DNA of 64,000 nt from Casuarina equisetifolia (GCA_028551475.1 CM052355.1:30965580-31029579); one strand, 5' to 3'. Counted from the first letter of the stretch, positions 35,821 to 47,373 are shown. Program-made: numbers and translations. Notes: generated by a model from the sequence alone, not told the origin.

Positions 35821-37492
35821 TGATAATTCTATTTTATATAAAGTTATTGTTATTATTTTAAGTCATATTTAATATAGTTTTTATTAAATTATATTTTTAT
35901 TTAATTGTATTTATGTATATTTTGTTATTTTATGCAGCAAACCTAAAATAGAAGAAAAATGAAGAAAAGAAGCACAAAACCAAAAGAAAATGAGAAAATA
36001 GAAGGAGAGCTAAAAAAGAGGGCTTTTATCAAGCTTGTGTAGGGCCGAATAGAAGTCTTTTCTCAGGCCATCATCCAATGGGCAAAAGAAACCAAAGAGA
36101 AATGGGCTTGGATAGAGGCCATGATGGGCTTTGGACGTAAAAGAGGCCGTGCATGAGAGCATTGACGGGGTTTCAGGGTCGTGAGAGATCAAGCAAAAAG
36201 GATAGAACGAAGAGAGATCAAAAAAAGAGAGAGAAAGGAGGATCGAGCAGTGACCGAAGAGCGGGAACTCGTCGGGACTTGGTCGTGCACGACAGCGTGG
36301 GTCCAACAAAGATCGCGACAGTCATGCGACAGCCGACTGCTAATGTCTTTTCCCACGAGAACCCATCTTTAGCATTGAAAGAGCGTTTTCTAGTCGTTTT
36401 TAGGTGATTTTTGGTGAGGAGAGAGCATATCCACAGTGCTTAAGTGATTTCCAACCTTTCTGTACTAATTTCGTAGCGGTTTACGACGGTTTCCGGCGAA
36501 GAACTGCAAACGCAGTTCAAGTCTTCTCCGCTAGATCTATGCTTTTTTTAAGTGGATTTGTGTAATCTTTTTACAAATCTGCAACCTAGGTGTCCTGATC
36601 TACATTTCTCAAAGTTTTCGTGAAGGCCAGCAGCGGACGGCGGCACATGGCGGTGGACGACGGCACATGGCAGACGGCGGCATGTGGCGGCGGACAGCGG
36701 CACGTGTCACTGGGGTGTGGAGGTGCGTGCAAAAGTGCGTGACAGTGCGTGGTAGCATCGTTTTTCTTCTATTTCTTCATACAGCTTCTTCTCTACCCCT
36801 GATGTGCAGATTTGTGCAGTCTTTCTGTGAGTTGAAGACATATTTGCTGACAGCTTAATGTTTTTAATTTATAGAATGTGTTGTTTAATTTCCTGCACTA
36901 TTCTAGTTTGTGTAAATATGTTGTTTTAATTCAATTTGTTAGAGCTATGATGAATTTGATTACAATGGTATAAATATTATGATTATTTATATTTTGTAAG
37001 ATATTTTATGAATGTGAAGTTGCATATTATAAAGTTTAATGCTTTTAGGTGATTAGCTACCATTTAAATGATATGATTTGCATGTTAGAGACTGGCAAGA
37101 GATAACATGTAGTTGTTTTTTATAATATGCAACCATAGATTAATATGGATAGACATATATCATATGATTTGTGTGGTTTTAGGTGTAAACTAGAATATTC
37201 ATAAATTGTAATACACTTAGTTCATTTAATTCATGGGTAGAATTACAGTGAGTTAATGAGTTAAATAGGTTCGTTATATCTAAACATAGGATAGTGAATA
37301 AATTAGGATGGTGAATAAATTATGATTTGTTGGATGGTGAATAAATTATGATTTGCTAGATAAGCTTTAGAAATTATTCACCGTTAGTACTTAATTAGTT
37401 TAGTAAACATCAGTCTCTGTGGGATAATATTCATACTTATCATTATATTACTTGTTTGACATGTATATTTGCATGTAGAATTTCACTAAATA
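35821..37492 (+). repeat. 3' long terminal repeat
   Basis: Starts TGATAATTCT and ends TTTCACTAAATA; the terminal CA has become TA. Relative to the 5' LTR it has an expanded CGGCACATGGC-type stretch near 36625-36715 and, near 37300-37345, a doubled word GGTGAATAAATTATGATTTG in place of sequence present in the 5' LTR. 1,672 bp. Confidence 0.9.
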
Positions 37493-37497
37493 GTAAT
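37493..37497 (+). repeat. Target site duplication, right (GTAAT)
   Basis: Pairs with GCAAT at 30461-30465. Sequence after it continues tandem unit 1 (TTTCATTTGTTTTC). Confidence 0.8.
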
Positions 37498-38862
37498 TTC
37501 ATTTGTTTTCAAAGAAAAGGGGTTTCCAACTAAAAGAAATCATAACTCTTAATAAAGAGGGCTTAACTTTCTTCCTTTCTAAATCATATTGTTAAAAGAA
37601 TGGAATTTTCAATATTAAAAAACATATCATATTCACGTACTGATAATGAACTATATTTTTAAGAGATATGATTATAAAAAATAAAAATAAAAAATTTGAA
37701 AATTGAATGAATGGGAAAGGCAAGAAAAATAAACAAATGGGTGCTTTCTATCCAAAGAAAAGGATTGATATCTTGAATTTGAATTAAAAATTTGGAATTT
37801 TAAGTTGAGTTGTTCTTTCAAGAAAGAAATTCTGCTGTAACTTCTCCAAATTAACCGCTATCAAAACCCCCAATCTTCGGGCTTCTCATATCTTTTGAAC
37901 TTGGATTTCTCAAAATGCCGAAACCCAACACGAGAATAGAGAAACCTGTTCTTATTTGTCTTCCTTAGCTGTGTAATGTATGTCACAGCCCCTCCAACAA
38001 CGTAGTCTTTCTTGTTTTTTTACCGCTTTGCTGGTGATAGAGCCCTTTCCTTTGTTTGGAGGATGAGTTTTTTGTGAATTCCTCAATGGCAACCATTCAG
38101 TCTATTTCATCTCTGTTTATGGTTTTGGACGGAGTGAGATTAAAGCTTGTCGATACTCTAATGAAGTTGGGGGAAACAAAATTGGGACAGTAAACTGAAC
38201 CGCTACTGCCTTGAGGAGTCATTACCATGCAGGGTTAGTACCAGCAGCTAAGTTCAAGCTGTGGTTTATAAGCGAATGATGTTTTTATATCATCAATGAA
38301 AAGAAATTGTGAGAATTATATGCAAAGTTTGAGAATTTTTGTACATGTTGCATCTAATAAAGTAAGAAGAATGATGTTGCTAGGCTTGGAGGAGTTCAAA
38401 GCTTTTGACTGTTCTTTTATATGCATATCCTAGACTGTAAGTATTTCAATACATTAACTTGAATAGCATGCATGGTTATGGTATAATGGTGTTTTAAGCA
38501 GTGAAATGAAAGCAAGTCATGTACATAGATTCTTTAGTTGTGGAAAAGCTGGATTTCTTACTTATACTTCTAGAATTCTTATTATTTCTACTTCTAATTA
38601 TAGTCTTGCAATGCATTTAATTCTAGATAACTAAATGTTAAACCTCAACTTGATAGATGAAGAAAGTATCATTGCTTGCAAAAATAATTTATCAGCTAAA
38701 GAAACCAAAGAGGAAAGCAACAAATATCATAGCTCAAGAAAAAGCTAAAGTAATCAATTTACCAAGCCTCTGTTTCTTTACTTGATAAATATTATGAATC
38801 AGAATAGTTCTTCCCAGGAGGCTTACTTTCAAATAAGAAGTTGCCAATCTTACAAACCTCAG
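37498..38862. other. Unit 1 spacer, no recognised gene
   Basis: Direct counterpart of about 45874-47160 in unit 2. Unit 2 has an 81-codon frame at 46263-46508 that is not preserved in unit 1 (indels near 37950-38010), which argues against it being a gene. Confidence 0.5.
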
Positions 38863-39147
38863 TTATTTTCCCAACATATGGCGAACAGTGATGAATAACA
38901 AGACAAAGACCATGATGATGCAAGAAAGAATCACTGAAAATGCAAGCAACTTAAAAGCACAATAGTTTAACTTATTCAACAACATTTCTAAATTCTCCAT
39001 CAGCAAAGCTTTTATAAATAGGTCACTAACAGTAGGCACAGCACGCACAGCATAGATTAGTAACCCGAACATAGATAAATTCCCCCATTGCAAAGGTCTT
39101 ATAATTTGGTCACCAAGAACGTGTGCAACATAGATTAGTAGCTGCAA
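38863..39147 (-). pseudogene. Unidentified repeat/membrane protein fragment, unit 1
   Basis: The minus strand reads LLIYVAHVLGDQIIRPLQWG, NLSMFGLLIYAV, FIKALLMENLEMLLNKLNYC, then a hydrophobic segment (FKLLAFSVILSCIIMVFVLL) and ends FITVRHMLGK. Just upstream, in the same frame but interrupted by a stop, is another unit NQVIKPL…LQLLIYVA. The repeated part is the same as in exon 8 of the reductoisomerase chimera at 12832-12968, and here too it lies downstream of reductoisomerase exons. The hydrophobic segment suggests one membrane helix near the C-terminus. I do not recognise the family. A second copy lies in unit 2 at 47161-47373. Confidence 0.45.
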
Positions 39148-39470
39148 TATAGATGAATTCCCTCCCTACAAAGGTTTTATAACTTGGTTAGCAATATTAA
39201 AGGAAAATTCATACTCAAAGAATAAAAATGAATCAAATGGGAAACTCTTAGATAATAAAAACCTAAAATAATTAAAAATTTTGAGCTTCAACATATGCCT
39301 AAATAGAAGAAATTAGAAATTTAGTTTTATTAACCATATACAAAGAAGTGATATTTAAATTGTTGTTTGATAAGAATATTAAAGAACTAGTGATTAGGAA
39401 TTCATTAATTAGACACAATCCTAAATAAAACAAAAATATAGATCCTTATTATTAGTATAGGTAAAGATTA

Positions 39471-39952
39471 CATCCAAAACCATGAATCACAAACAATTCT
39501 AGCAAATTAAAATGACCCATTATCCCTTCTTTATCTTTTTAATAATCTAAATGCACAAATCAAAACTTCAAGATACATCTTGTGTTCTAAATGTAACACA
39601 TTAATGCTAGGTACTATTTAAAATTGCAACCTATGAATGTAAATTGCACGAAGCTCACCAATTAATTACTTACTAAATTGGAACATAAGATTGAGAGCAA
39701 CCTATCTACCTATGCATCCAAAACCATGAATCACAAACAATTCTGGCAAATTAAAATGATCTATTATCCCTTCTTTATCTTTTTAAAAATCTAAACGTTA
39801 CAAATCAAAACTTCAAGATACATTCTGTATTCTAAATGTAGCACATTAATGCTACGTACTATTCAAAATTGCAACCTATGAATATAAATAACAAATCTCA
39901 CCAAATAATTACTTACTAAATTGGAAGATAAAATTGAGAACAACCTATCTAC
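39471..39952 (+). repeat. Local tandem duplication, about 244 bp, unit 1 only
   Basis: The word CATCCAAAACCATGAATCAC begins at 39471 and again at 39715, and the following 190 bases repeat (ATTATCCCTTCTTTATCTTT and so on). Unit 2 has only one copy (from about 47805). It lies downstream, in reading direction, of reductoisomerase exon 2. Confidence 0.8.
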
Positions 39953-40423
39953 CTGTAAATTCCAGCCAATAACACCATCCTTAATTCCCTTGAGCGCGTC
40001 CAAAAGCAAAGAACACAAATCTCTACCTCTTCTCACAGCATATTGCATTTAACAACAATATTACATAATAACCGACGAAAAGCAACACAAAAGTAGACAA
40101 TATCTCTCCTCTCTCTCAGCATATTGCATTTAACAAAAATATTACACTATTGCCGACGAAAACCAACACAGAAGTGGAGAAAATTAGAGATCAGAATCAA
40201 ATACCTTAGTATCGAGCTTGACATTCTCCTTGTCGAAGACCTTAGTATCGAAGTTAAGCGAAGCCAGAGGCTTGATCGAAACCAATCTCGTGCTGCGAGC
40301 AGACCAACCAGTGCTGATTCTTCGAATACTAGCTCTTGAATCCTTCCTTTCAAAATAGCTTTGACGTTCAAGCTTTGCGGCTTTGAAGATGCACGACTTA
40401 GACAAGTTTACAGAAGAAGCCAT
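39953..40423 (-). pseudogene. Ketol-acid reductoisomerase exons 1 and 2, unit 1
   Basis: Minus strand. Exon 1 (40423-40205) starts MASSVNLSKSCIFKAAKLER and continues to RLVSIKPLASLNFDTKVF, the transit peptide and mature N-terminus of the chloroplast enzyme. Its end is garbled by a second DTKVF. Exon 2 (40042-39953) reads YAVRRGRDLCSLLLDALKGI then KDGVIGWNLQ, with QI of the family sequence lost. The acceptor before exon 2 reads GCAA instead of GCAG, so exon 2 could not be spliced normally. Exons 3 onward, still present in the plus-strand relative at 9761-13038, are missing; the membrane-protein fragment follows at 39147. Upstream near 40090-40145 a short segment holding the exon 2 boundary is repeated. 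Confidence 0.8.
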
Positions 40424-41445
40424 CTTTGGGGAGGGAGCAGAGAGCAGAAAAAGAATTGGTGCCTTGGAAGGAGGAAAGAGGTAATGACCGCAATTTCCTT
40501 GCCGAAGGAGACTCCGATCACTTGGTTTGGGAAGTAAGTCTAACGTAATCAACTTATACTGCCGGCTACCATATAATGAGTGTTTTGTACTAGGAAAGGA
40601 ATTTAATAACCAAAAGAAAGAATTTTATATTAGTCATATTGAATAAGCCCAGATTCATCTCGTAATCAAGACGCCCAAATCGGAAATCGCTAGGTCTTCT
40701 CCGAACCAGGACCGCTAGGTACAAGGGAAGATTTTTCCCTCCTTAAACCGTCGAATCTCCGCTCAACGTAGGAAAAATCTTCAACAATTATCATCAGAAA
40801 ATACTCTATGATCTTATCTGGGAAATTTCTTCCCCGCGATCACGCACTGTGTTAGGTACCCAAGTGGTTGAGCCGGATATTGGGGAATCCGGTTGCTGAT
40901 CTTGTGGGGATGTTGGGCTTGAATTTCTAATTCTACTTATATTGTTGTTGTGACGCGGCATTTAAGAGAAAAGAGTTAAAAATCTTTATGAGCGGCGTGA
41001 CAGTAAGTGGGCGTGATTTGTATATCAACACAAAGAGAGTTGCTGTTTGATAAGAACATAAATAGCACGTGATATTATTAAGTAACAAATACAAAGTTCA
41101 TTCAAAGAACATCAACTTTCTAATGGACACTTACAAGTATCAAACTTCTCTTTACTCCACTCATATAATACTGATAACTACTAATTAGATAATTCTTTAG
41201 CAACGTTTGGAAACTACCACCGCAACGTTCAAAAACTCTTTTTTGTAACATCTTGCCTTACAGAAACGAAAAGATCCTCCGTCCCGAAATGGAATCATGA
41301 GAGCCTTCGTCCACCTTATTTTGGACTCTTTTCCTTTTCGGATTCCATTAAATCAAACGAAATTTAAATTAGTGTCCAAAATAAGGTGGACAAACTAAAT
41401 TTAATTATTTTTAAAATTAAGGTGAAAAGAAAAAAAGAGAATAGT
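40424..41445. other. Upstream part of unit 1 reductoisomerase copy; inverted repeat
   Basis: Probably former promoter sequence of the reductoisomerase copy. At 40853-40880 there is a tRNA-like box A word (ACCCAAGTGGTTGAGC). About 41262-41420 is absent from unit 2 and contains the perfect inverted repeat at 41309-41391. Confidence 0.45.
41309..41391. repeat. Perfect 18-bp inverted repeat
   Basis: GTCCACCTTATTTTGGAC (41309-41326) and its exact reverse complement (41374-41391) enclose 47 bases. A second, interleaved 9-bp pair is AATGGAATC (41289-41297 region) and GATTCCATT (41341-41349). It could be the remnant of a small inverted-repeat transposon or a hairpin RNA; no target duplication was found. 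Confidence 0.7.
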
Positions 41446-42181
41446 CAGCATGTGATCTATATATTACATGTTCGTATCAAATAAAAAATTACATATGACT
41501 TTATGCCCCCCTCTCTTTCCTTTTTCCTTTTCCTAGGAATAGCCGTATCAATATGTATAATCAATTACTAATGGATAAAAATTCATTCATTTATAAATAC
41601 TATAAAATCAATAATATGCCAATGAAAGGGTTTTATGCGAAGTCTCACCTTCATTAAATCATTCCTTTTTCTAGTTTTCTAATATGATGTCTTAGAAATA
41701 ATATGGAATTAGAAGAAAAAACTTAAAAACATGAAAATTTTCAAAACCATAAGTTGAAAGATATATTTAATTTTTTAGAATCGCAATTTTTACCTTCGAA
41801 ATTTAAATTTCAATATTTAAAAAGCCACTTACTTAGTTCTATTCAATTTAATGGCCTGAAAAAATGTTTTTATGGATAATTTTTTATTCAACTTAATTCT
41901 TGATAATTTTAAGGCAGCCAATTTTTAGCTAGAAGCAATATTAAATGCAAAAAATAGCATTACTATCATAATTAAAAAAATCACATATATAATTATCTAA
42001 AACATATAGCATTACTAACCATTAAAATTGCGGTTGAACTAAAGTTTTTTCTTCCACTTCAATCCCAAGCAAAAATCCTCCTGGCCTAATGTCATAGGTG
42101 GATAGCTAGATTCTGAAGATGAAGTGCATGACATTTAGATAACATTAGCCTTCTCTCTCTCTCTTTCTCTAGAGTACTGCG

Positions 42182-42617
42182 ATGGCAATGCTTGTTCCCA
42201 CCCACAAGCTTACTCTTATTCCATCCAAAAGCCATGCAAGAATGAGAAGACCCAGAAGATGCAGAGGCTCGACAGCGGCTAAGATAGTGGCTGCGCATGA
42301 TGTCGCGGGCGGGGAAGTTGAGCAAGGTGCGGCGAGCGAAGAAGGACGGCTGGAGCGCCCAAGGTGGGTGCACGCCACTCCTCTCTCCAGTGTCGTGGGA
42401 GCTCTTATTCCTTTAAACCTCTATGCTCCCTGCTCAAGCTCGGTGCCAGACAAGGTCTTTATCCGTCACACATGTTTTCCAGGAACTGGCTTGGATTTGG
42501 ATAATGGATTTTGACTTCTGGGAATTGTTGGAGCAGTAGAGTGGAGAAGAAGAACATCCCATGGAGGGAAATGACAAGGGAGGTTCTGGAATCAGACGTG
42601 TCCAAGGAATTGGAGAA
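42182..42617 (+). pseudogene. Chloroplast UbiE-like methyltransferase, exon 1-2 fragment, unit 2 (first)
   Basis: ATG at 42182 begins MAMLVPTHKLTLIPSKSHAR, a likely chloroplast transit peptide, and leads to TPLSSVVGALIPLNLYAPC. After an intron-like gap, 42539-42610 reads VEKKNIPWREMTREVLESD and VSKELE. These match the N-terminal part of a plant SAM-dependent methyltransferase of the UbiE/COQ5-like type, whose later exons survive in unit 3. Here the similarity ends abruptly at 42617, where a second copy of the upstream sequence begins. Relative to unit 3, which keeps LISFKPL and KLGARQVLI, this copy has lost bases near 42430 and changed frame. Confidence 0.6.
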
Positions 42618-42624
42618 TCTCATA

Positions 42625-43280
42625 TTCAATTGTCTGAAACATACAGCATTACTAACCATTAAAATTTTAGCGGAACCAATTAATTTTCTTCCACTTCAAC
42701 TTCTGAAGATGAAGTGCATGACATGAAAATAAAATTGGCCGTTGTCTGTCAGAATTACCTCTCCCTCTCTACCTCCCCCTCTCTCGCTCTCTCTCTGTGG
42801 ACATACAACCTTTCTCTTATTCCGTCCAAAAGCCATGCAGGAACGAGAAGACCCACAAGAAGCGGAGCCTCTGGTGTGGTTCAGATCGCGGTTGTGTATG
42901 ACGTCGCCGGCAGGGAAGGTGAGCAAGGTGAAGCGTCCGAAGAAGGACGGATGGACCATCCCAGGTGGGCGGGCGCCACTCCTCTCTCTCGTTTCGTGGG
43001 AGCTCTTATTTCCTTCAAGCCTCTCTAATCTCTGCTTAAGCTCGGTGCCAGACAAGTTCTGATCAGTTCTTTCTTTCTCTCACATGTTTTCATGGAAATG
43101 GTTTAGTTGGAGCAGTACAGCGGAGAAGAAGAACATTCCATGCTGGAAATGACGAGGGAGGTTGTCAGAACCCTTGTATACAAGGAATTGGATACCATTC
43201 AGAACCTTGACTTGTATACCTAGAATGTAAATTCACTTTTTCTGGAATGCCCATTTTGTAGCTCTTCTTCGTTCTGTGTA
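42625..43280 (+). pseudogene. Same methyltransferase fragment, local second copy
   Basis: A tandem duplication within unit 2. The words ACATA.AGCATTACTAACCA and GATGAAGTGCATGACAT that precede the first copy (about 41999-42135) recur here (about 42637-42725), followed by the exon 1 relative at 42805-43030 (SFGRF- and EGRMDHPRWAGATPLSR, VGALISFKP) and the exon 2 relative at 43120-43215 (GEEEHS…). The original ATG and first codons are replaced by unrelated TC-rich sequence (42755-42805). It is more diverged than the first copy. Confidence 0.55.
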
Positions 43281-43989
43281 CTATTTGCTGGGTCTTAAGC
43301 TACACAAGAGCAATTAATAACAATTTTACATAGATGAAGCCTTATAATCCTGTTGATTTAATTAGTCCTTAAGTTAACTTGCACGTACCACTTAAGAGTT
43401 CAGCATTTATCATCTGTCTTTATCTATTATATTTAATCTATGCGTCATTTTGCGTCTATTTAGGTAATGCCCTTCACATTGTCAGGTCAATAGACAATAC
43501 TTTTTGTATTCTCAAACAGTTTCTTAGAAAAAAGAAAATTTGACTTTTTTTTTCTCTGAAAATTTGAATTTTTTGGGTCTAAACATTAAAAAAAAAAAAC
43601 TAAAAAAGAAATGTGGGTTGCCCATTTGACAATTGCAGGCCCACAAAGGCCCAATCAAAAAGAAATGTTAATTCCTTAATTTGGGATAAGATCAATAGTT
43701 ATAATCTGAAATCTCCAAATTGAATCAAATCTTTAATTTGGGATTCATAAAACTCACGATCATTTACAAGAATCGAATATACTCTATTTTTAGTGTAATA
43801 TACAAATTCAAAAAAAAATCAAAAATCTATATTTGAATTTAACAAATTCTTAAAAATTAAATTCAAAATTATACATTTAAATTCAACAAATTTTCAAAAA
43901 CTGAATTTAAAACTAAATTCAAATCAAAACCTAAGGCTTACGTGATAGACATGGGCAACAGGTCAACGTGGCAGATACATTAGGATGAC
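43281..43989. other. No recognised gene
   Basis: AT-rich spacer with A-runs, for example near 43588. The last 60 bases before 43990 are GC-richer (CATGACGGACACGTGGCACC) and include the G-box core CACGTG, perhaps the old promoter of the LRR gene. Confidence 0.4.
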
Positions 43990-44573
43990 ATGACGGACAC
44001 GTGGCACCTGATGTGTTTTGGACTTCTAACACAATCTGTCTTATTCAACATGTCATCGAGCTGTGCTTCCCGCCAACGACTGTTCCAGCCCGACGAGTAT
44101 TATATTATCTGGAATTCGAGATACGCTTTCCAAGAATCAAACAGCCATGTCTTAAGAAGTTGGCGTGACTCCGGATTATTATGTAGTTTCACCGGAATCA
44201 CGTATAACAAGAACGCTTTCGTGGAGGAAATAAAACTTTCGAGACAAAACTTAATGGGGACTCTTCCTCTGGATTTTATATGCCAACTACCGTCGCTGAG
44301 GAAGCTCGCATTTGGGTTCAACTTCCTGCGTGGACCAATCTCATCCGACTTGAACAACTGCGTAAAATAGCAGTACTTGGATTTGGCAAACGATTTCCTC
44401 ACCGGCCTCTGCCGGACGTATCCTCTTTACCGAATCTCACATTTCTCAATCTATCCTACAACCAACTTTACGGTGAGGTTCCGAGCAGCTTTTGGTCTCT
44501 CCACCCAAACCTTCTAGACCTGTCTCACAACAATTTCACCGGTCCTGTGCCCCCTACGGTGCCCACACCTTAA
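43990..44573 (+). pseudogene. LRR receptor-like kinase (HAIKU2/RLK7-like), N-terminal pseudogene
   Basis: The frame at 43990-44370 contains the N-terminal LRR cap of a plant receptor kinase: SNSHVLRSWRDSGLLCSFTG, ITYNKNAFVEEIKLSRQNL and MGTLPLDFICQLPSLRKLA, then FGFNFLRGPISSDLNNCVK. A stop (TAG) replaces the next leucine before QYLDLANDFLTG, and a one-base shift then moves the frame to LPDVSSLPNLTFLNLSYNQL and LDLSHNNFTGPVP, which ends in a stop at 44573. The wording is closest to the class XI kinases HAIKU2/RLK7, surface receptors in seed size and stress signalling. Only about three repeats remain out of twenty or more; transmembrane and kinase parts are missing. A smaller remnant is at 28998-29177. 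Confidence 0.6.
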
Positions 44574-47160
44574 AACTCAGATGACTAACTGTTTCAGTTG
44601 GAAGGAACCTGCCTTTAGCCATCGCTGAGCTTGCTCAAAGTCCATAAATGCAGCTCAAATTCACCTAATTGTTCTTCGGAAGGCAGATTGTTATGGTGAT
44701 GTCGTACTTATGTAAAAGATAAATATTTATAGAACTACATATTCTTTGCTATTATTTCCTTTCTCAATTCCCTATTTTTCCCACACAATATCTAACACTA
44801 AAATAATACATGTCTTTTTTGTTCGAGGATTATGATACACCACCATTGCTAAATTTGCTGATGGAAATCCTTTAATTTCTTGTTGGCTTGTTGGTGATAT
44901 TTTAATATTGTAATAAGATCCAAAGCCACTATCTTCAATTGAGATGCAACAAAGAGCATTTAGCTAAATTGGGAATTCAATTGAAACTTGCATGTATTAG
45001 ACAAAGAAATGAAATATAGTATCGGTGGATAGTGATGTAATCTAATTATATCCTAATTTCTCGAAAGAAAAAAAAAGAATCTTATTGTTGTTTTGAATTT
45101 TTCTTAGTTTGAAAATTACTACCTCAGTCAAATTTTTTATTAAGATAAACAATGGAATTATCATCGCATACACACGTAAACCTTGTAATGGATGCCACAT
45201 ATATATGGATTGACACCTCATGTAGACCTATCAAATATAAAAAATTTAGTTTGTACTTTGAAACATATTGAAAGTACTTAAACAATTGCAAAATTGAATC
45301 TTATAAACTCAAGTTGAGTTCGGTTTTTTCATTAAAGAAACTGAGTCTTATTCAAAATTGGCCTCGTTCTATTGATATAATTTAAACTTCATTATGAGAG
45401 TGTTTCAAGTATTCAAAAAGATTCAAAGAAATCATTTTTCTAAGATAATGTACATGTTTCCACTAGTTTTGATGGTGGGACTCCATGGTGTATGTTTGTG
45501 TATGTTTACATGTATAAATATATAAATTTATATAGGTATATTCTGTGATGCATATTAGGCTACAAAAAACAAACTATGAAAGCAAGATATTCATTACTAA
45601 TTAATTTTTAACTAATTATCTCTTACATGTTTAAAAAGGTTATATTATTTGGTTTATATAATTGACTTAAGCGATAAAAATTAATAACCATTACTTACTT
45701 GTAATTGATACTCTTTGTGTTATTGAATCATTTAATTAAATAGTTAACTTTTACTTGAAACAAATCAAATAAAAAAAGCTTGAACATTCAATTGTTGACT
45801 CGGTTATGATCTTAACGACAGCCCATGTTATGGATTATATTTTGTATAGCTTTTACATTAAATTTTTGGTAATTTCATTTGCTTTCGAAGAAAAGGGGCT
45901 GCCAACTAAAAGAAATCATAACACCTTATTACACAGGGCATAACTTTCTTCCTTTCTAAATCATATTGTAAAAAGAATGGAATGTTCAATATTAAAAAAA
46001 CATGTCATATTCCCGTATTGATAATGAACTATATTTTTAAGAGATATGATTATAAAAATAAAAATTCTTTGAAAATTGAATGAATGGGAAGGGCAAGAAA
46101 AATAAACAAACGGGTGCTTTTTTATCCAAAGAAAAGGATTGATATCTTAATTAGAATTAAAAAAAATGGAATTTTAAGTTGTTCTTTCAAGAAGAAATTC
46201 AACTGTAACTTCTCCAAATTAACCGCCATCAAAACCTCCAATCTTCTGGCTTCTCATATCTTTTGAACTTGGATTTCTCAAACTGTAGAAACCCAACACG
46301 AGAATGGAGAAACCTGTCAAACTTTTGCTTTAAATACTATCTTATTTGTCTTCTTTTGCTGTGTAATGTATGTGACACCCCTGCAGCAACGTTGTCTTTC
46401 TTCTTTCAAACCCCAAATCAACCACTACTACCACATTACATTCACGTTTTTTACCGCTTTGCTGGTGATAGGTCCCTTTCCTTTGTTTGGAGAATGAGCT
46501 TTTTGTGAATTCCTCAATGGAAACCTTTCAGTCTACGTCATCTCTGTTTTTGGTTCAAGCTGTGGTTTATAAGCTAATGATGTTTCTATATTATCAATGA
46601 ATATAAATTGTGAGAACTAGACGTGAAGTTTGAGAATTTTTGCATGTGTTTCATCTAATGAAGTAAGAAGAATTATGCTGATAGACTTGGAGGAGTTCAA
46701 GGCTTTTGACTATTCTTTTATAAGCATATCCTAGACTGTAAGTATTTCAATCCATTAACTTGAATAGCATGCATGGTTATGGCATGAAGGTGTTTTAAGT
46801 AGTGAAATGAAAGCAAGTCATGTACACAGATACTTTAGTTGTGAAATAGCTGGATTTCTTACTTATACTTCTAGAATCCTTGTTATTTCTAGTTATAATC
46901 TTGCAATGCATTTTAATACTAGACAGCTAAATGTCAAGCCTTAGCTTGATGGATGAAGAAAGTATCCTTGTTTGCTGAAATAATTAGCCAACTAAAGAAA
47001 CCAAAGAGGAAAGCAACAAATATCATAGTTCAAAAAAAAAGTTAAAGTAATTAATTTATCAAGCCTTTGTTTCTTTACTTAATAAATATTATGAATCACA
47101 ATAATTCCTCATGGGAGACTTACTTCAAGTAAGAAGCAAAAGTTATCAGTGTTACAAACC
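44574..47160. other. Unit 2 spacer, no recognised gene; holds an empty insertion site
   Basis: Direct counterpart of 29178-30465 plus 37493-38862 in unit 1. GTAAT at 45869-45873, inside TTTTTGGTAATTTCATTTGC, is the uninterrupted target of the unit 1 retrotransposon. The 81-codon frame at 46263-46508 is not kept in unit 1. Confidence 0.7.
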
Positions 47161-47373
47161 TCAACTATTTTTTATCATATAGCGAATAGTGAAGAATAAC
47201 ATGAAAAAGACCATAATAATGCCACAAAGAATCATTGAAAACACAAGCAACAGAAAAGCACAATAGTTTAACCTCTCCAACAACATTTCTAAATTCTTTG
47301 ACAGCAAGGCTTTTACAACTAGGTCACTGTCAATCGGCACAGCACGCAGAACATAGATTAATAACCCCAACAT
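47161..47373 (-). pseudogene. Unidentified repeat/membrane protein fragment, unit 2
   Basis: Minus strand, reading MLGLLIYVLRAVPIDSDLVV, KALLSKNLEMLLERLNYCAF and a hydrophobic segment (LLVFSMILCGIIMVFFMLFF) before ITRYM-like sequence and a stop. A frame break near 47385 separates it from the preceding QVIKPLQ-type unit at about 47390-47490. It is the counterpart of 38863-39147; the two differ in many residues yet keep the length and hydrophobic pattern. The family is not recognised. Confidence 0.45.

Larger units (their letters stand above)
30466..37492 (+). mobile_element. Gag-only Athila-like Ty3/Gypsy element, non-autonomous
   Basis: This 7,027-bp element has two LTRs (30466-32176 and 35821-37492), a tRNA-Asp-type primer site, a degraded gag, no protease, reverse transcriptase, RNase H or integrase, and a polypurine tract directly before the 3' LTR. 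After gag the sequence jumps to the word CACTTCTTGGGAGGTAACCC (33985-34005), which in complete relatives lies downstream of pol. A single deletion therefore removed pol. The element sits in tandem unit 1, with 5-bp target repeats. Its gag carries several stops and frame changes, so it cannot supply its own proteins. Confidence 0.9.
28600..41445 (+). repeat. Tandem unit 1 (split by a 7-kb retrotransposon)
   Basis: Begins at the words CCTATCAAATAAAAATTGCA and CATATGACTTTG and runs to the next unit near 41446. Without the element at 30466-37492 it is about 5.8 kb. Near 28995 it jumps from sequence equivalent to 41840 directly to sequence equivalent to 44396, so it has lost the methyltransferase exon and the first half of the LRR gene. 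It holds the last LRR piece, a membrane-protein fragment and reductoisomerase exons 1 and 2. Confidence 0.8.

Noticed and set aside
46263..46508. An 81-codon frame with a hydrophobic segment
   Set aside because: The unit 1 counterpart (about 37900-38070) has indels that destroy the frame, and no similarity was found.
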